From: Polynucleobacter sp. es-EL-1
Lineage (GTDB): Bacteria; Pseudomonadota; Gammaproteobacteria; Burkholderiales; Burkholderiaceae
DNA: 64,000 bases
Direction: 5' to 3'
Assembly (NCBI RefSeq): GCF_018687975.1
Contig: NZ_CP061310.1
Span: 186,001 to 250,000, forward strand
The notes beneath the pieces were generated by a model, which saw only the letters and a list, made by a program, of their open reading frames with translations, had not been told where the DNA came from and did not search any database. Both the position numbers and the translations under genes were made by a program. Shown piece by piece: positions 50,325 through 60,147 of the stretch (position 1 is the first letter of the stretch; the number at the start of each line of letters is the position of its first letter).

Positions 50325-50831
50325 ATGAATGCAGAGCAGTCCTATCTGAAATTACTAGAGACTTTGAGTCAGCGAAAAAAGGCCGGTGACTCATTTGAGC
50401 TGGCTGGTCTTGCAATGGGTGGTGCTTGGATCGCAGAACGCTTGGCAAAGGATCTCAATTTATCTCACTATGGCGCCATTAATGTGGCCTTTCATCGCGA
50501 TGATTATGCTGAGAAAGGTATGACAGCGCTTCGTACTGCCAGTACCATGCCTACCCATCTTCCTTTTGAAGTCAATGGCACAAGCATCATTTTGATCGAC
50601 GATGTTTTGCTGACTGGTCGTACAGTTCGTGCGGCACTCAATGAGTTATTTGATTTTGGTAGGCCGGCAAAGGTGGAGTTAATGGTCTTAGCTGATCGTG
50701 ATAATCGAGAATTGCCCATAGCGGCTGACTTTGTGGGAGAGCGAGTGACTATTCCTGATAATCAAATTTTAGTTCTAGAAAAAGATGGTGCTGGCAAGTT
50801 CAGCTTCCAGTTAGAGGGGCGTGCAGAATGA
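50325..50831 (+). CDS. pyrR: PyrR: pyrimidine regulator / uracil phosphoribosyltransferase family
   Basis: A 168-residue type I PRTase with the PRPP loop [18 protein letters not shown]. In Gram-positives PyrR binds pyr mRNA leaders; in proteobacteria the role is less clear and may be enzymatic or regulatory. Here it is tightly embedded: it starts 1 base after ruvX and its TGA overlaps the pyrB ATG (ATGA), leaving no room for a leader or attenuator between them. Confidence 0.92.
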   Translation: MNAEQSYLKLLETLSQRKKAGDSFELAGLAMGGAWIAERLAKDLNLSHYGAINVAFHRDDYAEKGMTALRTASTMPTHLPFEVNGTSIILIDDVLLTGRTVRAALNELFDFGRPAKVELMVLADRDNRELPIAADFVGERVTIPDNQILVLEKDGAGKFSFQLEGRAE

Positions 50832-51808
50832 GTGGCATTAATAATTCAGTGATTACTCCGGTAAATCAATTTAATGCCGCTGGTGAGTTAACCCACTTAT
50901 TGACTTTAGAGGGTTTGCCAAAAGAGCACATTCTTCACATTCTCGATACTGCTCAGCAATTTGTGAGCATTACTGATCCTGCTAGAGAGGTAAAAAAAGT
51001 GCCGCTCCTGCGGGGTAAAAGTGTTTTCAATCTCTTTTTTGAAAACTCGACCCGTACACGTACCACTTTTGAAATTGCAGCCAAGCGTTTGTCCGCAGAT
51101 GTTATCAATTTAGATATTTCAACTTCCTCAACCGCAAAGGGTGAGAGCTTATTAGATACGATTGATAACTTAGTAGCTATGCAGGCTGATATTTTTGTAG
51201 TGCGCCATAGCGTCTCTCGAGCACCCATTGAAATTGCGCAGCATGTCCCACCGCATGTGCATGTGGTTAATGCTGGTGATGGTAGTCATCAGCATCCCAC
51301 CCAGGGCTTGCTCGATATGTATACGATGCGCCACTTTAAAAAAGACTTTAGCGGACTCAAGGTGGCGATCATCGGTGACATTGTCCATAGTCGTGTTGCT
51401 AAATCGAATATTTGCGCCTTAAGAACTTTGGGTTGCACAGATATAAGAGCGATTGGCCCAGAAAGCCTTTTGCCAAATGACCTAGACATGCAGGGTGTAA
51501 AGGTTTTCCACAGCATGGAAGAAGGTCTCAAAGGTGTTGATGTAGTAATGACTCTACGGATCCAGAAAGAGCGCATGGAAATAGGGCAGGTGCCAGAAGG
51601 CGACGCCTTTTTTAAGCAGTATGGCTTAACGCCCGCGCGTTTAGCCTTGGCAAAGTCCGATGCCATTGTGATGCATCCAGGCCCTATGAATAGAGGCGTA
51701 GAAATTGATTCAGTAGTGGCTGATGGTCCTCAGTCTGTCATTCTGAATCAGGTGACTTTTGGTATTGCAGTGCGTATGGCGGTCATGTCTATTGTTGCGG
51801 GTAATTGA
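50828..51808 (+). CDS. pyrB: Aspartate carbamoyltransferase, catalytic chain
   Basis: First committed step of pyrimidine synthesis. It has 326 residues, with the carbamoyl-phosphate motif [18 protein letters not shown], TVRHSxxxA-like [34 protein letters not shown] and the aspartate-loop [12 protein letters not shown]. No PyrI regulatory chain gene follows. In Ralstonia pyrC is usually next; here a glycosyltransferase gene begins within about 20 bp instead. Confidence 0.96.
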   Translation: MSGINNSVITPVNQFNAAGELTHLLTLEGLPKEHILHILDTAQQFVSITDPAREVKKVPLLRGKSVFNLFFENSTRTRTTFEIAAKRLSADVINLDISTSSTAKGESLLDTIDNLVAMQADIFVVRHSVSRAPIEIAQHVPPHVHVVNAGDGSHQHPTQGLLDMYTMRHFKKDFSGLKVAIIGDIVHSRVAKSNICALRTLGCTDIRAIGPESLLPNDLDMQGVKVFHSMEEGLKGVDVVMTLRIQKERMEIGQVPEGDAFFKQYGLTPARLALAKSDAIVMHPGPMNRGVEIDSVVADGPQSVILNQVTFGIAVRMAVMSIVAGN

Positions 51809-51827
51809 TATCAAGCTGGATGAATTG

Positions 51828-53195
51828 GTGAATATTCAAAGTTCCATTACCTTACCTTCTGTCACCGTTAAAAAACGTTGGTTAATTCTGACCCACGCCT
51901 TTAATATGGATGGCCGTGCAGCAAGTCTGACGATTACAGATAAGATTCCTTACTTATTAGAGGCTGGAGTTGAGCCGATTGTGTTTAGCGCAATTACTGG
52001 TTTGAAAGATTCCCGTTTTCCGCATTATCAATTTATTGCTTGGGGTCCATCAGGATTTCGGTTTGATTTTCGACACTGGGTGGCTAATAAGTATGGGCGA
52101 GGTTTAATTTACAAACTGACGACCAGAACAGTTTCTTTATTGTTGGCCCCCTTTATTGCAATTGAGAAGCTTTTGCTTGGCTACTCAAGTCAATGGTCCT
52201 GGTCACTTCCCGCTTTCTTGCATGGTTATAGATTAATTCGTGCTGGCAAGGTAGATGTGGTGCTCTCAGTTGGTAGTGCGTGGTCCGCTCACCTTGCCGG
52301 TGTTTGGTTAAAGAAGGCTACTGGTATTGAGTTGATCTCTGAAGTGCATGATCCTTTGGTGATTCGAAAAAGTCCAGAGGATCAAGGTTTTGAGAAGCCT
52401 AAAAATCGTGATGCCCGTTTTCGTCACTACTTAGAAAATCAACTAACGCGATTTTCCGACAAGGTCTGGTGGTTTACTGACGGTGCTTTGCATTACGCAA
52501 AGGTTCGTAATGTGAATCTGAATACCCCTAATAATGCTCATGGGTTTGTTGTAACGCCTGGGGCTGAGCCTCCAGGGGGTCTAGAGAGCAACCAGACTCA
52601 TCAATACACTGAGCAATTAAACCTTTGCCATTTTGGTTCCTTGGCAAACGACCGCTCGCTTTCTACCATTCTTAAGGCCTTAGTGCCTTTGCTAAAAAAA
52701 TATCCAGAGGCTCGAGATCAAATTCGAATACACGCTTACGGTGCGCCTTTAGATTCTTTATCTGTCGATTCAATAAAGCAATTGGGTTTTGAAGATATTT
52801 TGCTGGCTCATGGTCGCTTAGAGAGGGATCCAGTTTCCGGAAAATCGGGCCGTCAACAAGTGGCTGAAAAGATGCAGGCAGCTGATGCGCTAATTTTGTT
52901 ACATGGCAATGATGAGTGGTGTGCTGAGTACATTCCATCAAAGTTCTACGATTACCTCTGGACTGGCCGCCCAATCTGGGGCATTACACATCGCAATCCT
53001 CAGTTAGATCAAATGCTACTAGATAGAGGTGCTTACTTAAGTGCTGAGGGTGATTCAGCCGGAGTTTCTATGGCGCTTGAGAGAATTTGGTTAGACTGGC
53101 AGTCAAAGCAGTTGATTGAGCCAATTTGGAAGCCAATTGGTGTGGATCAAGCGGTGAATACCATATTGACCCAAGTACAAAGTCGCGCAAAATAA
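51828..53195 (+). CDS. Glycosyltransferase (GT4-like, GT-B fold), first gene of the glycan locus
   Basis: Probably transfers a sugar during surface polysaccharide assembly. It has about 455 residues from a GTG at 51828; the start is uncertain, since the frame is open further upstream into pyrB and an ATG occurs at 51909. The N-terminal Rossmann part has WLILTHAFNMDGRAASLT and the acceptor-side helix. The C-terminal donor half includes LNLCHFGSLANDRSLSTILK, then AADALILLHGNDEW and IPSKFYDYLWTGRPIWGI, with the Glu-type contacts of GT4 enzymes. The donor sugar cannot be predicted. Confidence 0.75.
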   Translation: MNIQSSITLPSVTVKKRWLILTHAFNMDGRAASLTITDKIPYLLEAGVEPIVFSAITGLKDSRFPHYQFIAWGPSGFRFDFRHWVANKYGRGLIYKLTTRTVSLLLAPFIAIEKLLLGYSSQWSWSLPAFLHGYRLIRAGKVDVVLSVGSAWSAHLAGVWLKKATGIELISEVHDPLVIRKSPEDQGFEKPKNRDARFRHYLENQLTRFSDKVWWFTDGALHYAKVRNVNLNTPNNAHGFVVTPGAEPPGGLESNQTHQYTEQLNLCHFGSLANDRSLSTILKALVPLLKKYPEARDQIRIHAYGAPLDSLSVDSIKQLGFEDILLAHGRLERDPVSGKSGRQQVAEKMQAADALILLHGNDEWCAEYIPSKFYDYLWTGRPIWGITHRNPQLDQMLLDRGAYLSAEGDSAGVSMALERIWLDWQSKQLIEPIWKPIGVDQAVNTILTQVQSRAK

Positions 53196-53210
53196 TTATA
53201 GGAAGCTCGT

Positions 53211-54110
53211 TTGAAAGACTTCGTTCTCTATTGCAAATCGTATTCTAGAGATTTTCTGCGCCTAAAGCGCCTGCTAGAGTCTGTAAATCAATTCAATATT
53301 GATTGCCTAGATTTTTACATCTCCACCCCAAAATCAGAGAAAGAATTGCTAGAAAACGTTCTTGGTAAGAGGGGTTACGTCTGGGTGGCAGACGAGGAAA
53401 TTGTTGTTGCAAATCCTAAGGCGGATTTTGCAAAATACCAAGTAATGCCTGGCGGTCTTTCGCAGCAAATTATTAAGTCTGAATTTTGGCGGCTCGGATT
53501 TGCAGAAAACTATTTGTGCCTTGATTCTGATTGCGTCTTCATCCGCAATTTTTATAAAGCAGATTTTCTGACAAGTGATGGCGTGCCTTACACAGTACTT
53601 CATCAAAACAAGGAACTCTTCCAAATTGCAACTAACCGTGGCCAAGAGAAGGTGGAGAGAGATCTTCGCATGGAGGCGGAGCGTGTCAAAGCGGTGTTTG
53701 ATCGAAAGGGCCCTAACTTTTATTGCGCGCCAGCCCCATTCATTTGGTCTGCAAAGGTATGGAAATCTCTGGACGAGCAATACTTGCAAGCAAAAGGCAT
53801 TTGCTTATGGGAATTGATTAGCCCGGATCTGCCTGAGACCTTAATTTATGGTGAAGCATTACTTAAATACCGCGCTATTCCCCTAATTGCGATTGAGCCA
53901 CTATTCCGAACCTATCACTATGACTGGCAATATTTTCTAATGAAGCGTTTAGGTGAAACGCGGGCCAAGCTTGTGCAAAATTATCTCGGGATCATTTACC
54001 AGTCGGCCTGGGAGTCAGAGCTAACGCTTGGACAATCCCAAAAGCCTCTTGCGTCACAGCTACTAAAGCGCCTCAAGCGATTTGGTCGCTATTTACAAAG
54101 CTTTATCTAA
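53211..54110 (+). CDS. DUF6492-family glycosyltransferase-like protein
   Basis: A 299-residue protein starting at a TTG behind AGGAAGC. It begins KDFVLYCKSYSRDFLRLKRL and has an FYIS(T)P motif, QQIIKSEFWRLGFAENYLCL and DSDCVFIRNFY, where the D-x-D could bind a metal and nucleotide sugar as in GT-A enzymes. These features match DUF6492 proteins often found in glycan gene clusters. A catalytic role in glycan synthesis is inferred from context; no activity is established to my knowledge. The next GT2 gene overlaps its stop by one base (TAATG). Confidence 0.7.
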   Translation: MKDFVLYCKSYSRDFLRLKRLLESVNQFNIDCLDFYISTPKSEKELLENVLGKRGYVWVADEEIVVANPKADFAKYQVMPGGLSQQIIKSEFWRLGFAENYLCLDSDCVFIRNFYKADFLTSDGVPYTVLHQNKELFQIATNRGQEKVERDLRMEAERVKAVFDRKGPNFYCAPAPFIWSAKVWKSLDEQYLQAKGICLWELISPDLPETLIYGEALLKYRAIPLIAIEPLFRTYHYDWQYFLMKRLGETRAKLVQNYLGIIYQSAWESELTLGQSQKPLASQLLKRLKRFGRYLQSFI

Positions 54111-55024
54111 TGACAAAACCAGTAGTTAGCGTTCTGATGCCCGCTTTCAATGTTGAGGCATACATTGCCGCCGCTATTGAAAGCATCTTAAATCAGACTT
54201 TTGTTAATTTTGAGTTCATTGTTCTTGATGACGGCTCTAGCGATGGCACTGCCGAGATTATTGACTCTTATGTTGATACTCGTATGAAAAAAGTATTTCT
54301 TCCCAAAAATAAAGGTTTGGTCAGCGCTAGAAATGCCTTGGTGGAGATGGCGCAAGGTGAATACATTGCCTTTTTGGATTCGGATGATATTGCTGAACCC
54401 AAGAGATTAGAGCTTCAGCTTCAATATTTGCAATCTCATTGCCTAGATCTGTGTGGCACAGATCATTGGGTGCTTCATCAAGCCACTGGCAAAATTAAGC
54501 GCTCCAAACAACGTCATTCGGACGCGGATATTCGCGCCATGATTTCTGTATGTAGCCCCCTCTGCAATCCATCTGTGATGGGTCGAGCTGAGGTTTTCAA
54601 AAAGACTCCCTATTTACCTGGTAATGATGGTGCGGAAGATTATGTGATGTGGGTTAATTTGGCACTAGATGGATGTAAGTTTGGAAATGTACCTCAAAAT
54701 TTAATCACTTACCGCGTACATGCACATCAAATTAGCCAGGTTCAAAACTCCAAAGTAAATACTATTTTTGATGAGCGAAGAGCCATGTATCTCAATACTT
54801 TAGGAATTGATCGTTGCTTGATTCCTAGAAGATTGCATTGGTTGGAAAGGTTAAAAATTGGCGGTCAATTTTTAATGGAATTGAATCAAAAGATTCCTGG
54901 CATTTCAGTGGCAGCCAATTATCAAATATATTCTCGGTATCAGTTTCGGGGTAATGGTATTTTTACGCCCCTGACCCGTTTAGAGCGCTTAATGATGGCT
55001 GCTATTGCTTCAATTTTTGGGTAA
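54110..55024 (+). CDS. Glycosyltransferase family 2
   Basis: A GT-A-fold glycosyltransferase of 304 residues. It opens with VSVLMPAFNVEAYIAAAIES, followed by LDDGSSDGTAEI and the DxD motif in AFLDSDDIAEPKRLE. The donor is unknown. Its ATG shares a base with the preceding TAA, so it is translationally coupled to the DUF6492 gene. The following gene is inverted, so the plus-strand transcript probably ends near 55030. Confidence 0.88.
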   Translation: MTKPVVSVLMPAFNVEAYIAAAIESILNQTFVNFEFIVLDDGSSDGTAEIIDSYVDTRMKKVFLPKNKGLVSARNALVEMAQGEYIAFLDSDDIAEPKRLELQLQYLQSHCLDLCGTDHWVLHQATGKIKRSKQRHSDADIRAMISVCSPLCNPSVMGRAEVFKKTPYLPGNDGAEDYVMWVNLALDGCKFGNVPQNLITYRVHAHQISQVQNSKVNTIFDERRAMYLNTLGIDRCLIPRRLHWLERLKIGGQFLMELNQKIPGISVAANYQIYSRYQFRGNGIFTPLTRLERLMMAAIASIFG

Positions 55025-55039
55025 TTCGCGCGCTAGTCT

Positions 55040-55921
55040 TTAGATTCTATGCCATTCTGGTGGCAGCAAATCATCCCAACTTTTATGAGTGTCATTCGTC
55101 CAGTTCTGCGGCGCAATTACAAATGGATTGGGATTGGAGTTGAGCCAGGCACCCCACCAACTTAAAGAGCTATTTGCAATGAGATGTCTTTTACATTGCG
55201 ACATTAAAAATAGCTCCTGCACAGGGGCATTATGTTCATTCGCGTTCTCAATGAAGTGCAACCTCTCTTGATATGGGAGGTTGGCTTTAGCCCAATTGAG
55301 GTCATCTGAAAAAATAAAGAATTGGGTAGCAGGATCTTTTGCTAAGAGCTGATCCATGCCTTTTTGGTAATACTCTAAACCTAAGAATCCATGCACTTTT
55401 GCTGCTACGGGCAGATGAATGTAGTCGCCTCTTCGAATATGAACTAGGGCAGAAGAAGTGCCTTGAATTTTTTCTAAGTAAGATTGGTAGTGATTAGATA
55501 GAGCCTGTGTCGGTATTATTTCTGAAATTAATTGGCTTCGAATTGAATCAAAATAGCGAAAGGATTGCCAGTAACCCATCAGATATACATCTTGATTTGG
55601 ATAGGGCTTAAAGTGATTTAGATTTTGATTAAAGCGATAAGGGCGATCACTCAGCACGTAGGGGCTAATTGGCAATATAGTTTGCGCAATTCGGCGCCAT
55701 CTTTTGGGTGCGGCGATAGGTGACTCTACGTGAGCGATTCCAAAATTGAGTTTTAACTCTGGCAATAGAAATTGTCTTGGGGTGACATCTTCCCAGCCTT
55801 GGCTAAACCAATTGATATCTAGCTGTAGTGGGTATCCCAGTCGGTTACTGAGGGCTTTTCCAGTGGCGTACTGGAAAAGCTGATTTCCGAGACCGCCTTG
55901 GATTTGGCTTGTGATGTTCAT
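55040..55921 (-). CDS. Alpha-1,2-fucosyltransferase-like protein (GT11)
   Basis: Likely transfers fucose (or a related deoxysugar) to a surface glycan. The 293 residues contain the GT11 hallmarks: GGLGNQLFQYATGKALSNRL (9-28), the donor-binding HIRRGDY (161-167), FIFSDDLNWAK and LFLMSQCKRHLIANSSLSWWGAWL. It is the only minus-strand gene of the glycan locus, a sign of cassette insertion or inversion. No GDP-fucose synthesis genes (gmd, fcl) are in the window. Confidence 0.85.
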   Translation of the reverse strand: MNITSQIQGGLGNQLFQYATGKALSNRLGYPLQLDINWFSQGWEDVTPRQFLLPELKLNFGIAHVESPIAAPKRWRRIAQTILPISPYVLSDRPYRFNQNLNHFKPYPNQDVYLMGYWQSFRYFDSIRSQLISEIIPTQALSNHYQSYLEKIQGTSSALVHIRRGDYIHLPVAAKVHGFLGLEYYQKGMDQLLAKDPATQFFIFSDDLNWAKANLPYQERLHFIENANEHNAPVQELFLMSQCKRHLIANSSLSWWGAWLNSNPNPFVIAPQNWTNDTHKSWDDLLPPEWHRI

Positions 55922-55997
55922 ATCCCTATAATTAAAGCATTAGATGAGATCTTTTTTCCTTATTTGCGCTTCTGTCCATCAAATTGATAGGTAATTT

Positions 55998-57074
55998 ATG
56001 CTAATTGGCAGTATTTATGGGTGGGAGAACGGCGGGGATGATATTTTCAATCCCCATAGCGCTCGAAACCGCGATAACTGCTTGGAGCCTATGCGTCTGC
56101 TGAAGCATGTAGCTGAGCAAAATCAAATTACCCTGCACACCGCTGATATTAACGAGCGCCATCACATTGCCCCCGATTTCTCTTTATATGTGGAGTCTAT
56201 CGATTTTGTGCCGTCTTTCGCAAAACTGAATTATTTGATTTTGTATGAAACCCCTTTGACTGTCCCAAGAAATGCTGACTATCGTTATTTGAATCAGTTT
56301 GATTTCATCTTTACCTGGGATCGAGACTTATTGAAAGATGGTTTTAAGGATGGCAAAGGGAATATCATTCCCAGTAATCGTTTTGCTGGAATTCATCACC
56401 CTAATCCCATTCCAACGCAGTGTGCACGTGATTTTCAGAGTCCCAAATTCAATGATCGGAAAGATTTTTTATGCCTTATCGGTAGTAATCGACACGCCAA
56501 TTTGGTTGATGGACGAGAGCTTTATTCGGAGCGAGTGAGAGCTATTCGGTGGTTTGAGACGCATGCGTTGTATGACTTTAAGCTTTATGGCAACGGATGG
56601 AAGGTTCCACAGAAAAGACTGAGTCGCCCAGGCAAGCTTTGTTATCGAGTCGAAAAAATCATTCCTTGGCTAACTGGTAGACCAATCTTCCCGAGTTATC
56701 AAGGGCCTGTAAAGACAAAGTACGAAGTACTGAGTCAAACCAAGTTTTGTATTTGTTATGAGAATGCACGCGATATCCCTGGATATATCACGGAGAAAAT
56801 TTTCGATTGCCTATTTGCTGGCTGTATTCCGATTTATTTGGGCGATGCTCAAGTTTCTCAATCTATACCTTCAACCTGTTTTATTGATTTTCGCAAATTT
56901 GGTTCTTACGAAGAGTTATACCAATACATACGGTCAATGACGCCCGAGGAGTTTTCTGAATATCAGGCTTCCGCTCGGAATTTTCTGGTGGGGTCAGGAT
57001 TTACACCTTTTAGCTCACAGAGTTTTGCTAATGCTATTGTTCAAAAAATAGTCCAAGACTTTCGGTCTCCATAA
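55998..57074 (+). CDS. Alpha-1,3/4-fucosyltransferase-like protein (GT10)
   Basis: A 358-residue GT10-type enzyme. The C-terminal donor motif at 241-282 (KYEVLSQTKFCICYENARD, then PGYITEKIFDCLFAGCIPIYLG) matches the FxxxxEN...YxTEK...GxxPxYxG signature of alpha-1,3-fucosyltransferases. The N-terminal half is family-specific (DFVPSFAKLNYLILYETPL). The acceptor is unknown. It is transcribed away from the GT11 gene across 76 bp. Confidence 0.82.
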   Translation: MLIGSIYGWENGGDDIFNPHSARNRDNCLEPMRLLKHVAEQNQITLHTADINERHHIAPDFSLYVESIDFVPSFAKLNYLILYETPLTVPRNADYRYLNQFDFIFTWDRDLLKDGFKDGKGNIIPSNRFAGIHHPNPIPTQCARDFQSPKFNDRKDFLCLIGSNRHANLVDGRELYSERVRAIRWFETHALYDFKLYGNGWKVPQKRLSRPGKLCYRVEKIIPWLTGRPIFPSYQGPVKTKYEVLSQTKFCICYENARDIPGYITEKIFDCLFAGCIPIYLGDAQVSQSIPSTCFIDFRKFGSYEELYQYIRSMTPEEFSEYQASARNFLVGSGFTPFSSQSFANAIVQKIVQDFRSP

Positions 57075-57113
57075 GTGACTTATTCAGACCTAACTTCCGT
57101 GTAAGATGCCTCC

Positions 57114-58055
57114 ATGTCCTTAATAAATGTATTAAAAAAACCTAGAAGGCCGATATCCGAGTCCACAATTTTGTTGGCAGGGCCGGTGCGCAACGCATCG
57201 ACGCAGATTGGTGATGATTTTGAGCATTTGCTCTCGAGTCTGAATCAATTTAAGAAGGTATTTTGTTTTGTTGTCGAGAGCGACTCAACAGATGATACGG
57301 TGGAAAGGCTTGAGCAGTTCTCCAAGGCAATCCCAAACTTTTCTTTTGTGAGCATTGGGCAGCTAAGTAAAACACTATCTAAAAGAACAGACCGAATCGC
57401 TTATTGCCGCAATTTGGTGATTGATGCAGTGGCCCAGGACTCAAAATATTCTGATGTTGATTTCATTGCCATGGCCGATATGGATGGAATGAATGGACTA
57501 GTTACCCAAGAAAAAATTGCGCAATGTTGGGAGGTTGATGAGCCTTGGGATGTCATTACCGCTAATCAACTGGGTGAATATTATGATGTATGGGCGCTCA
57601 GCCATCCTTATTGGAATCCAATGGATTGCTGGGAGCAGAAGCGAAAATTAGAAAATATCTTGGGCGACAAGTCTGCGCAAAATATTGCAGTGGGCTGTAA
57701 GCAGGCTGAGATCGATCCTCGAGCAGACCTCATTGAGGTAGATTCTGCATTTGGCGGTTTAGGCATTTACACCAGAGAGGCTTTCTTGGCTGGTCGATAT
57801 GCTGGAACCGATGATCAGGCTGGAGGCATTGATGTAGCTGACCACATTCCTTTTCATAGGGAGCTGCGCCAAAAGGGGTATCGCATCTTTATTAATCCAG
57901 CCTTAATTAACTGCGATAAATCTAATGGAAGTATTCTTGAGGGCCCTCACATTGCTAGGCCCAGAGGTATGCTCAAGGTGATTAAGTATTTCGGAAAGCT
58001 TTTATTTGGCAAAAAACGTTTTAACAAGTACTTAGATATTTTGTATACGCCATAA
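57114..58055 (+). CDS. Uncharacterised glycosyltransferase-like protein of the glycan locus (GT-A-like; resembles CAP59/GT69 type)
   Basis: A 313-residue protein I only partly recognise. It has [11 protein letters not shown], a GT-A-like [18 protein letters not shown], then [13 protein letters not shown] and [10 protein letters not shown] (possible D-x-D metal site), and [17 protein letters not shown]. This layout recalls the CAP59/CMT1 alpha-1,3-mannosyltransferase family of fungi, but the match is from memory and weak. Location between GT10 and rfbB supports a glycan role. Confidence 0.6.
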   Translation: MSLINVLKKPRRPISESTILLAGPVRNASTQIGDDFEHLLSSLNQFKKVFCFVVESDSTDDTVERLEQFSKAIPNFSFVSIGQLSKTLSKRTDRIAYCRNLVIDAVAQDSKYSDVDFIAMADMDGMNGLVTQEKIAQCWEVDEPWDVITANQLGEYYDVWALSHPYWNPMDCWEQKRKLENILGDKSAQNIAVGCKQAEIDPRADLIEVDSAFGGLGIYTREAFLAGRYAGTDDQAGGIDVADHIPFHRELRQKGYRIFINPALINCDKSNGSILEGPHIARPRGMLKVIKYFGKLLFGKKRFNKYLDILYTP

Positions 58056-58077
58056 GGCAAAACCAAAGAGATATCCC

Positions 58078-59136
58078 ATGATTTTAGTAACTGGTGGTGC
58101 TGGTTTTATTGGAGCTAATTTTGTTTTAGATTGGCTCATATCCTCTGATGCTGAAGGAGTAGTGAATTTAGATAAATTAACCTATGCAGGTAATCTCACA
58201 AATCTTCAATCTCTGCAAAAAGATTCTAGGCATGTTTTTGTTCGGGGTGATATTGGTGATAAAGCGCTAGTCTCAAAATTGCTTGCAGAGCATCGCCCAT
58301 GGGCTATTGTGAACTTTGCTGCTGAGAGTCATGTGGACCGATCGATTCATGGACCCGCTGAATTTGTTCAGACGAATATCGTAGGCACCTTTAATTTATT
58401 GGAGTGTGCGCGCGAATATTGGAGTGGACTGCAGGGTATGGAAAAAGAGCAATTTCGTTTTCATCATGTCTCCACTGACGAGGTGTATGGTTCGCTGTCT
58501 TTAACTGATCCAGCCTTTACAGAAACGAATCCCTATGAGCCTAATAGTCCGTACTCTGCTTCAAAGGCGGCATCTGACCATTTAGTGCGGGCATGGTTTC
58601 ATACCTATGGTTTTCCAGTAGTCACTACCAATTGTTCGAATAACTACGGCCCCTATCATTTTCCAGAAAAGTTAATTCCCCTGGTTATTCTCAATGCGCT
58701 CAATGGCAAGCCTTTGCCAATTTATGGTGATGGACAGCAGATCCGCGATTGGCTCTATGTGGGAGACCATTGCTCGGCTATTCGCGAGGTGTTAGCTAAA
58801 GGTAAATTAGGTGAGACGTACAACATCGGCGGTTGGAATGAAAAGGCCAATATCGATGTGGTCAAAACGATTTGCATTATCTTGGATCAGTTAAAACCAC
58901 GTCCTGATGGAAAGTCCTATGCCGAGCAAATTACTTTTGTTAAAGACCGTCCTGGACATGATCGCCGCTATGCAATTGATGCCAGCAAAGTAGAGCGTGA
59001 GCTTGGTTGGCGTCCAGCAGAGACTTTTGATACGGGAATTCGTAAAACAGTGCAATGGTACTTAGACAACCCAGTGTGGATTGAGGGTGTCGTCAGCGGG
59101 TCCTATCGTGACTGGCTATCTAAGCAGTACAACTAG
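58078..59136 (+). CDS. rfbB: dTDP-glucose 4,6-dehydratase
   Basis: Second step of dTDP-L-rhamnose synthesis. It has 352 residues of the extended SDR type: [26 protein letters not shown], the catalytic Thr-Asp-Glu in [20 protein letters not shown], and [19 protein letters not shown]. It starts the rfbBDAC set. rfbD begins 13 bp after its stop. Confidence 0.97.
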   Translation: MILVTGGAGFIGANFVLDWLISSDAEGVVNLDKLTYAGNLTNLQSLQKDSRHVFVRGDIGDKALVSKLLAEHRPWAIVNFAAESHVDRSIHGPAEFVQTNIVGTFNLLECAREYWSGLQGMEKEQFRFHHVSTDEVYGSLSLTDPAFTETNPYEPNSPYSASKAASDHLVRAWFHTYGFPVVTTNCSNNYGPYHFPEKLIPLVILNALNGKPLPIYGDGQQIRDWLYVGDHCSAIREVLAKGKLGETYNIGGWNEKANIDVVKTICIILDQLKPRPDGKSYAEQITFVKDRPGHDRRYAIDASKVERELGWRPAETFDTGIRKTVQWYLDNPVWIEGVVSGSYRDWLSKQYN

Positions 59137-59149
59137 ATCGCTAGACCCT

Positions 59150-60136
59150 ATGAAAGTTTTAGTATTTGGTAAAGATGGTCAGTTAGGTAAAGCTTTCCAG
59201 CAAACATTGGATGAGTATTTATTGCTTCCTCAAGATAGCAATAGCCAGCCCTCAGTGCGCTATGTTGGACGCGCCCAATGCGATCTTGCGAATGAACAAG
59301 CAGTTACCAGTTTGTTAAATGAATCCCAGCCCAATCTCATTATTAATGCCTCTGCATATACTGCGGTTGATAAAGCAGAGACAGAAGTTGATTTAGCTTT
59401 TGCTGTCAATGCGCGCGCTCCAGAAATCATGGCTGAGTATGCTGTACAACACGGAGCCACTTTTCTGCACTATTCAACCGATTATGTATTTGATGGAGAA
59501 AAGTATGACTTCTATTTAGAGGATGATCTTCGTAATCCCTTGGGGACTTATGGCAAAAGTAAGGCTGCAGGTGAAGAGGCCATTGTCAAAGTCTTTGCTG
59601 GCTCGAGTGATCAATCGATGGGTATTGCAGGTCAATATGCTATTTTCAGAACAAGTTGGGTATATGGTGATGGGGGCAACTTCATTCGTACTATCTTGCG
59701 TTTAGCCAAAGACCGAGAAGAGTTGAGAGTAATTGAGGATCAGTATGGCGTTCCCACTAGCGCTCTATGGCTAGCAGAGATCAGCTTGGGTTTAGTCATT
59801 AATCAGCAGGGTAGTTTAAGAAGGTTTCCATCTGGCATATATCATGCAGTGCCCACTGGTCAGACCAATTGGTATGAGTTAGCAACTTTAGCTGTTCAGA
59901 CAGCTCTTGATGCTGGCCTAGCCCTGAAATTAAGCCCAAAAACTATTTTTCCAATACCCGCAATTGAGTATCCACTACCAGCTCCTAGGCCAATGAATTC
60001 TCGAATGTCCACTGATAAGTTGCACAAGGTATTGGAGACGCTTGGTGATGTGTCAAAATTGCAGCTATTAAATCAATCGTGGGATGAGGGTGTTCGAGCC
60101 TATGTTCGAAATCTCGTTCACAGCAGACTTATTTAG
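59150..60136 (+). CDS. rfbD: dTDP-4-dehydrorhamnose reductase
   Basis: Final NAD(P)H-dependent step to dTDP-L-rhamnose. It has 328 residues from the ATG at 59150 ([16 protein letters not shown]), chosen because upstream codons overlap rfbB. It shows [22 protein letters not shown], the [11 protein letters not shown] catalytic Tyr/Lys, [12 protein letters not shown] and [12 protein letters not shown] near the end. Confidence 0.96.
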   Translation: MKVLVFGKDGQLGKAFQQTLDEYLLLPQDSNSQPSVRYVGRAQCDLANEQAVTSLLNESQPNLIINASAYTAVDKAETEVDLAFAVNARAPEIMAEYAVQHGATFLHYSTDYVFDGEKYDFYLEDDLRNPLGTYGKSKAAGEEAIVKVFAGSSDQSMGIAGQYAIFRTSWVYGDGGNFIRTILRLAKDREELRVIEDQYGVPTSALWLAEISLGLVINQQGSLRRFPSGIYHAVPTGQTNWYELATLAVQTALDAGLALKLSPKTIFPIPAIEYPLPAPRPMNSRMSTDKLHKVLETLGDVSKLQLLNQSWDEGVRAYVRNLVHSRLI

Positions 60137-60147
60137 AGAGAGTCAGA

